In this document: piece after piece, positions 1-4,303 of the stretch
How positions within the stretch are numbered: the first letter of the stretch is position 1
How the letters are laid out: the number at the start of each line of letters is the position of its first letter
Assembly: GCA_910585135.1 (NCBI GenBank)
Contig: CAJUEB010000141.1
Coordinates: forward strand, 1-6,032
Length of the DNA: 6,032 nucleotides
Origin: an uncultured Eubacteriales bacterium
Lineage (GTDB): Bacteria > Bacillota > Clostridia > Peptostreptococcales > Anaerovoracaceae
Direction: 5' to 3'
The notes under the pieces: model-generated
Told to the model about the DNA's origin: nothing
Database searches by the model: none
What the model saw: only the letters and a program-made list of their open reading frames with translations
Made by a program: the position numbers and the translations under genes

Positions 1-568
1 CCATGTTATCGCGCAGATAATCAAAACCGTATTCATTGTTCGTGCCATAGGTGATATCTGCCTGGTAAGCCGCCCGTCTCTGTTCCTCCGTTATGCCGTG
101 AACCACGCAGCCCACCGTAAGACCGAGAAAAGTATAGAGCTTTCCCATCCACTCCATGTCACGCTTTGCCAGGTAATCATTGACAGTAACGACGTGGACG
201 CCTTTTCCTTCTAAGGCATTGAGGTATGCCGGAAGCGTCGCCACAAGCGTTTTACCTTCACCGGTTTTCATCTCGGATATCCTGCCCTGGTGCAGCACGA
301 TACCGCCGATCACCTGTACATAGAAGTGTTTCATGCCCAGGCTTCGCAAAGCGCCTTCCCTGCACACCGCGAAAGCCTCCGGCAGAATATCATCCAGCGT
401 TTCGCCTTCCTTTAGGCGTTTTTTGAATTCGTCTGTCTTGCCGCGAAGCTGTTCATCTGTCATCGCCTGCATCGTCTCGTCGTATGCCATCACGCGATCC
501 GCTATTTTAGAGACCTTTTTCACTTCCTTTTCGTTCAGATCTCCGAATATCTTTTCCATTAAGCCCAT
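1..568 (-). CDS. secA: SecA preprotein translocase ATPase, N-terminal part (3' end outside window)
   Basis: SecA is the cytoplasmic motor ATPase that pushes unfolded preproteins through the SecYEG channel. The 189 complete codons in the window encode its N-terminus, compared with roughly 800-950 residues for a whole SecA, so the gene continues past position 1. Seen directly: an opening MGLMEKIFGD; the nucleotide-binding region HFYVQVIGGIVLHQGRISEM (about residues 81-100); Walker A MKTGEGKT (100-107); TVNDYLAKRD (128-137); and the SecA signature ITYGTNNEYGFDYLRDNM (172-189) at the window edge. The ATG at 568-566 is supported by an AAAGGGGA ribosome binding site 7 bases upstream. The start lies inside the 3' end of the CorC-type gene, which it overlaps by 62 bases in another frame. 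The two genes are therefore probably cotranscribed and may be translationally coupled. No frameshift or missing motif is visible in the part present. Confidence 0.97.
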   Translation of the reverse strand, partial: MGLMEKIFGDLNEKEVKKVSKIADRVMAYDETMQAMTDEQLRGKTDEFKKRLKEGETLDDILPEAFAVCREGALRSLGMKHFYVQVIGGIVLHQGRISEMKTGEGKTLVATLPAYLNALEGKGVHVVTVNDYLAKRDMEWMGKLYTFLGLTVGCVVHGITEEQRRAAYQADITYGTNNEYGFDYLRDNM

Positions 569-1853
569 GATTTCGTCCCCTTTCTGTTTCCTCCGGTTTT
601 TCTATTTCTTGCACAGTCAGATTGATTTCTATCGCTTTCCGTTCATCCGCCTTGGTTACTCTCGCCGTCAGCTTTTTACCATCGATAACCGTTTCAAAAC
701 GGTCGTTTTTCGCAGGCAGCTTGTCCAGCTGCACGACAACCCAGCCGTTGACAGTCATCACGTCTGTTTCTTCCTCGATCTGGAAATAGTCAAAAACCTT
801 GCTGATATTAGCGCTGCACTTTACGCGGAAGCTGCCGTTTTGAAGCGGCATGATATCTTGGGAAATCACGGCGTCATGCTCGTCAAAGATTTCCCCGACC
901 AGCTCCTCGATAATATCCTCCATCGTAACAAGACCTTCCGTGCCGCCATATTCATCGATCACGATCGCCATATGGGTCGTCATCTGCTGCATTTTTTTCA
1001 GCAAATCGGCTAGTTTAATAGCGGTGCTGACAAATACGACAGGAATTACATAATCAGCGATGTTTTTTCCCGTTCCTGCAACGGCATTATGGAAATCCTT
1101 TTGATTGATAATGCCGATTATCTTATCGATATCCTCTTCGTATACGGGAAGGCGGGAATAGCCGGTGCGTTTGAAGATCTCCGCCAATTCCTCCTCCGTA
1201 CAGGTTATGTCGATGGCTTCCATTTCCGGCCTCGGCGTCATCACATCCTCGGCAGTCAGTTCATAAAATCCAATCGCATTCCGAATCAGCTCGCTATGGT
1301 TCTGCTCAATTCCTCCTGCATGCTCTGCCTCCTCTACCATGGTCAGGATCTCGTCCCCGGTGATGGTATCGTCGGTATTCAGCTTAAACACCTTTGCCAC
1401 GAGCTGCTTCCACTTGGTAAAGACATAATTGACCGGCGTCATAATGGCCATCAGCGCCCCGATTATGGATGCTGAAAACATCGCAAAGCTTTCCGGCGTT
1501 TCTTTGGCAATATTCTTCGGCGTTATTTCTCCAAAAATCAGTACGATGACGGTTATCGTCACAGTCGCTATCGTCGCGCCGTAAGCGCCGAACAGACTGA
1601 TGAACATGACGGTTGCAACTGATGTCATCGTTATATTCACGATATTATTTCCTACTAAAATAGTGGTGAGCAGTTTATCGTATTTTTCCGACAGCTTTAG
1701 TACCTTCTCCGCCTTTTTATCACCATCCCCCGCCATATTTTTCAGCCTGATCCGGTTGACGGAAGTAAACGCCGTTTCCGTCGCCGAAAAGTATGCAGAA
1801 AGGACGATAAGAATTATGATCACAGCTATATTGCCGATAATGCCGCTGCTCAT
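507..1853 (-). CDS. CNNM/CorC (HlyC/CorC) family membrane protein with CBS pair
   Basis: This 448-residue protein belongs to the family often annotated as hemolysin or CorC-like; characterised relatives take part in Mg2+ or other divalent-cation efflux or homeostasis. Domains in order: a DUF21/CNNM transmembrane domain (about 1-190), with hydrophobic segments near 5-22, 62-88, 93-110 and 122-145 and the motifs SATETAF (23-29), GNN (68-70) and GEITPK (108-113); a CBS pair (about 203-325), opening with VMTPR (204-208) and ending in DEYGGTEGLVTMEDIIEELV (300-319); and a CorC_HlyC domain (about 335-413). The start ATG follows an AAGGAGGG ribosome binding site by 9 bases. The last 21 or so residues (from about 428) are very basic and polar and are encoded within the beginning of secA in a different frame, so they may be an overprinted extension and not part of the conserved fold. 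The transported ion cannot be read from the sequence, and no haemolytic role is implied. Confidence 0.95.
   Translation of the reverse strand: MSSGIIGNIAVIIILIVLSAYFSATETAFTSVNRIRLKNMAGDGDKKAEKVLKLSEKYDKLLTTILVGNNIVNITMTSVATVMFISLFGAYGATIATVTITVIVLIFGEITPKNIAKETPESFAMFSASIIGALMAIMTPVNYVFTKWKQLVAKVFKLNTDDTITGDEILTMVEEAEHAGGIEQNHSELIRNAIGFYELTAEDVMTPRPEMEAIDITCTEEELAEIFKRTGYSRLPVYEEDIDKIIGIINQKDFHNAVAGTGKNIADYVIPVVFVSTAIKLADLLKKMQQMTTHMAIVIDEYGGTEGLVTMEDIIEELVGEIFDEHDAVISQDIMPLQNGSFRVKCSANISKVFDYFQIEEETDVMTVNGWVVVQLDKLPAKNDRFETVIDGKKLTARVTKADERKAIEINLTVQEIEKPEETERGRNHGLNGKDIRRSERKGSEKGL
576..583 (-). promoter_or_regulatory. Ribosome binding site of secA inside the upstream gene
   Basis: AAAGGGGA on the minus strand lies 7 bases before the secA ATG at 568. 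It is embedded in the coding sequence of the CorC-type gene, so ribosomes translating that gene pass over it. This supports the chosen secA start and makes translational coupling plausible. Confidence 0.75.
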
Positions 1854-1862
1854 GAAACGCAG

Positions 1863-1870
1863 CCCTCCTT
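1863..1870 (-). promoter_or_regulatory. Strong ribosome binding site of the CorC-type gene
   Basis: AAGGAGGG on the minus strand is a near-perfect match to the 16S rRNA 3' end and sits 9 bases before the ATG at 1853. It fixes the start of the CorC-type protein. Confidence 0.85.
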
Positions 1871-1890
1871 GCGAAATTCATTGATATAGT

Positions 1891-1929
1891 CTAATTAATT
1901 AGTATACCTTATTTTACCTGAAAATGAAA
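1891..1929 (-). promoter_or_regulatory. Probable promoter of the CorC-secA operon, with palindrome at the -10
   Basis: On the minus strand a TATACT -10 box (1906-1901) lies about 48 bases before the CorC-type ATG. The hexamer at the right distance upstream (TTTCAT, 1929-1924, 17-base spacer) is a poor -35 match, so promoter strength is uncertain. The -10 overlaps a perfect 12-base palindrome CTAATTAATTAG (1891-1902), which could be an operator or just AT-rich sequence. It is the best promoter candidate in the short leader of the operon. Basis: base-by-base reading, with no expression data. Confidence 0.45.
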
Positions 1930-2084
1930 CAACTTATGGGGAAAAATACAGAAAATGATTGTGAGTTTGCCAAACAGATTGGACAAGAAACGCAGGCAGG
2001 GGAAGCGAATGGAATGATCTACCGGAAACGAGATAAAATAAAACCCAAAGATTTGAATCCCCAAGCATCCGCATCGTTCTGAAA

Positions 2085-2100
2085 AAGCAGAGCTTTGCTT
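2085..2100 (-). terminator. Weak hairpin followed by T's on the minus strand
   Basis: On the minus strand AAGCA (2100-2096) pairs with TGCTT (2089-2085) across a 6-base loop, and three more T's follow immediately (2084-2082). The 5-base stem is short for an intrinsic terminator. If real, it would stop leftover transcription before the CorC-secA promoter. Confidence 0.25.
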
Positions 2101-2163
2101 CTCCCGCCGCAATGTTTAAAAAACAAGGAACGAAAACCTGACCTGTGATTCCCTCAAAAGGGG

Positions 2164-2247
2164 GGGGAGAAATAGGAATCCCAGCTGCAATTCTATGAAA
2201 AGGAAAAAAGGGGAGAAATTGGATTCCCGGCTGCGATTCTCTCAAAA
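2164..2247. repeat. Imperfect tandem direct repeat, 38 bases, period 46
   Basis: Copy 1 (2164-2201) and copy 2 (2210-2247) start with the same ten bases, GGGGAGAAAT, and agree at 32 of 38 positions by hand alignment. A partial third unit (2147-2159, plus the G-run 2160-2167) precedes copy 1. Copy 2 also forms the left arm of the large hairpin at 2222-2287. Confidence 0.75.
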
Positions 2248-2287
2248 AACAAAAATTCGCTATTTTAAGAGAATCCAGCGGGAAATC
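2222..2287. repeat. Long imperfect inverted repeat (hairpin 1)
   Basis: The left arm (2222-2247) pairs with the right arm (2263-2287) around a 15-base loop. Aligned inward, GATT, CCCG, CTG, GATTCTCT and AAAA all match their complements. They are interrupted by single-base bulges and one mismatch, giving about 23 paired positions. Either strand could fold. On the minus strand a T-rich stretch follows about 12 bases later, too far for a textbook terminator. Confidence 0.7.
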
Positions 2288-2340
2288 AGGTGTCAAATCG
2301 GGCCGAAACCCCACTTCGACAAAGAAATTCTCTATCATTT

Positions 2341-2388
2341 AAAAAAAATGGGATTTTCAGAGAAAATTACCCCTCAAATTCTCTGAAA
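2341..2388 (-). terminator. Hairpin 2 with downstream T-run, possible terminator for the Nudix transcript
   Basis: TTTCAGAGAA and TTCTCTGAAA (2355-2364 and 2379-2388) form a perfect 10-base stem with a 14-base loop. On the minus strand the stem is followed, after 6 bases, by eight T's (2348-2341). The AT-rich stem and the gap before the T-run make termination uncertain. It lies about 250 bases after the Nudix stop codon and is the best terminator candidate there. Confidence 0.35.
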
Positions 2389-2455
2389 CATTAAAAGAAT
2401 TGCCCCTCCAAGAGAAAACGTGCAGCTTTTGCATAAAAAGATGAATGAAACCCTT

Positions 2456-2511
2456 CGATTTTCTCTCAAAAACCGTTTTTATAAAAAATCAAGAGAATCA
2501 GAGCGGGAAAA
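2456..2511. repeat. Second diverged copy of the long hairpin (hairpin 3)
   Basis: This stretch repeats the layout of 2234-2287: GATT(T)TCTCTCAAAAA, an AT-rich loop, then AAGAGAATC followed by AGAGCGGGAAA, compared with AAGAGAATC followed by CAGCGGGAAA in the other copy. The arms are shorter and less perfect here. The shared order of motifs suggests common origin, not chance AT-richness. Confidence 0.6.
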
Positions 2512-2636
2512 CTGCCGGTATCCTGACTCGTTTCCAGCCCGTCCCTTGATTTCCTGCTGTTCACAAACCCTCTCGTAACCCCATGAAGAAAGCCTCGCCC
2601 ATATATTCCACGGCTCGATAAAAATGATATCGCGCT

Positions 2637-3056
2637 TTATTCCTGCCGCACGATCCCCCGCCCGTATCGATTGACCTGCTGCACCATGTGGCCGATATTG
2701 CCCTCCCCTGCAAACCGCTCCAAATCAAAGAAATCCTCATCGAGTGACATCCAGCACAGAGGATGAAACTCCGTCCGCAGCGTCACGTCCCCGCGAAGCG
2801 TTCCTACATAAATTTCCACATAACAGTCCTGGTTATAATAGGTGAAATCCATCATATGAGACAGCGTAATATCATCCGCCGTAATCCCCGTTTCCTCCTC
2901 AAGCTCCCGGTACGCCGCCGATATGCCCTTTTCACCCGGCTCGATCTTGCCGCCCACTAAATTGTACATGCCTTTATACGGGTCTTTGAGCCGTTTGCAA
3001 AAAAGCAGCCTGTCGTTTTGCTGATGGTATACCATGATACAGTTATAACCCTGCAT
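2637..3056 (-). CDS. Nudix hydrolase (MutT/MTH1-like)
   Basis: A 139-residue cytoplasmic Nudix-family pyrophosphohydrolase, of the usual length for single-domain members. The Nudix box is complete: G36, E42 and the core RELEEETGI (50-58), fitting GX5EX7REUXEEXGU. The glutamates would bind the catalytic divalent metal. The preceding WNLVGG-like segment is YNLVGGKIEPGE (31-42). The opening MQGYNCIMVYHQ and the C-terminal acidic/aromatic part resemble 8-oxo-dGTP diphosphatase-type proteins, but the substrate cannot be fixed from sequence, and other nucleoside diphosphate derivatives are equally possible. The start ATG has an AAAAGGAGG ribosome binding site 6 bases upstream. The gene lies 106 bases after the S gene and has its own promoter candidate, so it need not be part of the restriction-modification locus. 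No truncation is visible. Confidence 0.93.
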   Translation of the reverse strand: MQGYNCIMVYHQQNDRLLFCKRLKDPYKGMYNLVGGKIEPGEKGISAAYRELEEETGITADDITLSHMMDFTYYNQDCYVEIYVGTLRGDVTLRTEFHPLCWMSLDEDFFDLERFAGEGNIGHMVQQVNRYGRGIVRQE

Positions 3057-3062
3057 AGCGCG

Positions 3063-3071
3063 CCTCCTTTT
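3063..3071 (-). promoter_or_regulatory. Ribosome binding site of the Nudix gene
   Basis: AAAAGGAGG on the minus strand lies 6 bases before the ATG at 3056, an ideal match and spacing that decides this start. Confidence 0.85.
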
Positions 3072-3145
3072 ACGGCAGCCACCACCTTGTGAATGCCTTG
3101 CGCTTTTTGTATGTCATTTCACGCATCGTATCATTTTATGTATTT

Positions 3146-3174
3146 AGTATACCACACAAATCTTACCCAGTCAT
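3146..3174 (-). promoter_or_regulatory. Extended -10 promoter for the Nudix gene
   Basis: On the minus strand ATGACT (3174-3169, four of six matches to TTGACA) is followed after exactly 17 bases by TATACT (3151-3146). The -10 is preceded by TG plus one base, giving an extended -10 TGGTATACT. The -35 falls in the last codons of the S gene and the -10 just after its stop. The predicted leader is roughly 80 bases. This is the best-formed sigma-A-type promoter in the window. Confidence 0.6.
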
Positions 3175-3903
3175 CTCCTCCTGATCATCATCCGAATCCT
3201 CGCTAAAATCCACTTGATTTGCTTCCGAAATCTTGCCAGGATTCACTGTATTACCGCCCGAAATCCCGCCAACACCCGCCATATTTACTTTCGGATCTCC
3301 GTCGGTATCTGCCGCATTCACATCCAAAGCCACGCTCGAAATCCCGCCAGTATCCTGCCGCAAATGCAAATAATCCCGCAATAGTTCCGCTTCGATCTGC
3401 TTCATATACTGTTCCATAAAGTCATAATCCGGCTGACCGTCCGCCCCTGCCGGAAGCAAAACCCTCTGCTGCCGCAGCCGTGTTGAATTCACCGTATAAC
3501 AATAAGAATATTTCGATTTATGCATCCGCAGACAGCATGCGATAAATAAAAGCGCATACTTTGATAGATCATCTTTTGGAATCAGGATATTGACCTTTGT
3601 CCCCGTAAAAAAGGGATATCCTTGTACAAAAGGCTCGGCCGTTTCGTTTCCGATCGTAATCACCGGGCAGACTTCATTTAACAGAGCCTCGTCTCCTGCA
3701 ATAAACCCATCCAGGCCATTGTTGCTTTCCCGCCTGGTGATGTACGCAATCCGCCCGTTTTCCTTATCCACTTTATTGCCGTCGATGCTTTTGCCTATCT
3801 TAACGTCAAATAAATCAGCAACCTGAAAAGCGCGCCATTGTGACTCGTCCAGCTTTTTCAATTTAAAATCGTTATTCAATGCATTCACCTTCATCCCGTC
3901 CAA
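3163..3903 (-). CDS. hsdS: Restriction-modification specificity subunit (HsdS-like), single target-recognition domain
   Basis: A 246-residue specificity (S) subunit, which would read the DNA target for the neighbouring methyltransferase. Residues 20-150 look like one target-recognition domain: SQWRAFQVADLFDVKIGKS (21-39), IAYITRRESNNGLDGFI (52-68), a YPFFTGTKVNIL stretch (96-107) and RQQRVLLP (144-151). A helix-forming linker follows, PDYDFMEQYMKQIEAELL (158-175). Usual S proteins have two such units and about 380-450 residues, so this is a half-size form that might act as a dimer or be a remnant. The tail from about 184 is low-complexity Gly/Asp/Asn-rich with GGIS repeats and an acidic end (DFSEDSDDDQEE), unlike a second domain. 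The longest start is TTG at 3903 with AAGAAGG 5 bases upstream; ATG at 3894 is the alternative. An in-frame TAA lies just upstream of this start. Family assignment is firm; activity is uncertain. Confidence 0.85.
   Translation of the reverse strand: MDGMKVNALNNDFKLKKLDESQWRAFQVADLFDVKIGKSIDGNKVDKENGRIAYITRRESNNGLDGFIAGDEALLNEVCPVITIGNETAEPFVQGYPFFTGTKVNILIPKDDLSKYALLFIACCLRMHKSKYSYCYTVNSTRLRQQRVLLPAGADGQPDYDFMEQYMKQIEAELLRDYLHLRQDTGGISSVALDVNAADTDGDPKVNMAGVGGISGGNTVNPGKISEANQVDFSEDSDDDQEEMTG
3226..3351. repeat. Three copies of a 13-base motif in the S-gene tail
   Basis: CGAAATCYYGCCA (plus-strand reading) occurs at 3226-3238, 3259-3271 and 3337-3349, in the same reading frame of the S gene. 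It encodes the repeated GGIS/GKIS segments (residues 186-189, 212-215, 223-226). It may be an internal duplication that built up the tail. Confidence 0.6.
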
Positions 3904-4303
3904 TATGGCCTTCTTGGCATCTTACATCATGCCGCTCAATGCGATTCATAGCTTTCATTTTTTCAACATTCGTTTTCCATTGCAAAACACGCGCCTTTGA
4001 CACTTACCGGCGGTCATCTTCGTGCCGCCAACATCACTGCAAAGCGCACAGCTTCCTGCTACCAAAACGCTCCGCCACACACCGCCTTTGCACCGCTCAT
4101 GATTCCGTAATTACGCCCCTGCACGCCGCTCAATTCTGCCGCCAACTGCCTCGCAGTTGCATTCCTCCACACCAGTTCCGCCGCAAATCCCGTGCCTTCA
4201 CGCCGTCCAGTAAAGTCCGCCGCCCATCACACCCGCAGTTGCATTCCCCCATGCCAGCCCCGACGCAACTTCCCACCACTAGCTTCCTATGATCAAACGC
4301 CCA
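3904..4303. other. 400-base G/C-rich gap between the M and S genes
   Basis: M and S genes normally abut or overlap; here 400 bases separate them. Stops occur in all three minus frames. The longest minus-strand open stretch is 55 codons (4062-4226), without a ribosome binding site and with no family I recognise. A 137-codon plus-strand frame (3879-4292), rich in Ser, Pro, Arg and His, also lacks a ribosome binding site. The central part (about 4000-4290) is visibly richer in G and C than the flanking genes and carries an imperfect direct repeat. It could be decayed coding sequence or inserted non-coding DNA. No terminator or clear promoter for the S gene was found. Confidence 0.7.
4152..4273. 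repeat. Imperfect direct repeat of about 40 bases in the M-S gap
   Basis: CGCAGTTGCATTCC is identical at 4152-4165 and 4234-4247 (offset 82). Weaker similarity continues to about 4191 and 4273, for roughly 31 of 40 matches by hand. The left copy also forms a perfect 7-base hairpin, CAACTGC (4143-4149) with GCAGTTG (4153-4159) across a 3-base loop. Confidence 0.6.

Larger units (their letters stand above)
2143..2511. repeat. Cluster of related palindromic and direct repeats (GATTCTCT / AGAGAATC)
   Basis: One short motif, GATTCTCTCAAAA and its reverse complement, recurs in degenerate form across this stretch. Direct or near-direct copies: 2147-2159 (GATTCCCTCAAAA), 2189-2201 (AATTCTATGAAAA), 2235-2247 (GATTCTCTCAAAA), 2326-2333 (AATTCTCT), 2377-2389 (AATTCTCTGAAAC) and 2457-2471 (one or two bases longer). 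Inverted copies: 2267-2275 and 2491-2499 (AAGAGAATC), with an AAGAGAAAA variant near 2410. Inverted pairs form at least three stem-loops. The whole resembles a decayed cluster of a small palindromic intergenic repeat. No transposase, target-site duplication or spacer structure is visible. Confidence 0.7.
1854..2636. other. 783-base intergenic region with palindromic repeat cluster
   Basis: No convincing gene was found between the Nudix gene and the CorC-type gene. From high to low coordinates: 2636-2512 is unique sequence without a clear terminator; 2511-2143 is an AT-rich cluster of related hairpins and direct repeats, listed separately; 2142-1930 is unique A/G-rich sequence with a weak hairpin at 2085-2100; and 1929-1854 holds the promoter and ribosome binding site of the CorC-secA operon. 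Open frames of 134 codons (minus, 1934-2338) and 63 codons (plus, 2195-2386) cross the repeats but look spurious. Confidence 0.8.

Noticed and set aside
333..1013. 226-codon plus-strand frame opposite secA and the CorC-type gene
   Set aside because: Antisense shadow of two well-supported minus-strand genes.
2147..2247. Possible short CRISPR-like array
   Set aside because: Only about two and a half degenerate units with period 42-46 and almost no spacer, several mismatches, and no cas genes nearby.
1934..2338. 134-codon minus-strand open frame in the intergenic region
   Set aside because: It runs through the repeat cluster, has no ribosome binding site, is rich in Phe/Pro/Ile from AT-rich repeats and matches no family I know. 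Its repeated peptide pieces simply reflect the 46-base repeat.
2195..2386. 63-codon plus-strand open frame, very basic (starts MKRKKGEK)
   Set aside because: It lies entirely on the hairpins and direct repeats and opposes the direction of all genes. A GGAAAAGG-like stretch falls downstream of its ATG, not upstream. Most likely chance.
2575..2630. Short frame after the Nudix stop encoding EYMGEAFFMGLREGL
   Set aside because: It briefly looks like a protein C-terminus, but it is too short, has no start signal and matches no family firmly.
3872..3958. 28-codon minus-strand frame (starts MKAMNRIERH) overlapping the S-gene start
   Set aside because: No ribosome binding site before its ATG and no recognisable motif. 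It could act as a leader peptide, but nothing in the sequence supports this.
3879..4292. 137-codon plus-strand open frame in the M-S gap
   Set aside because: No ribosome binding site, a Ser/Pro/Arg/His-rich composition typical of the reverse of G/C-rich DNA, and no known domain.
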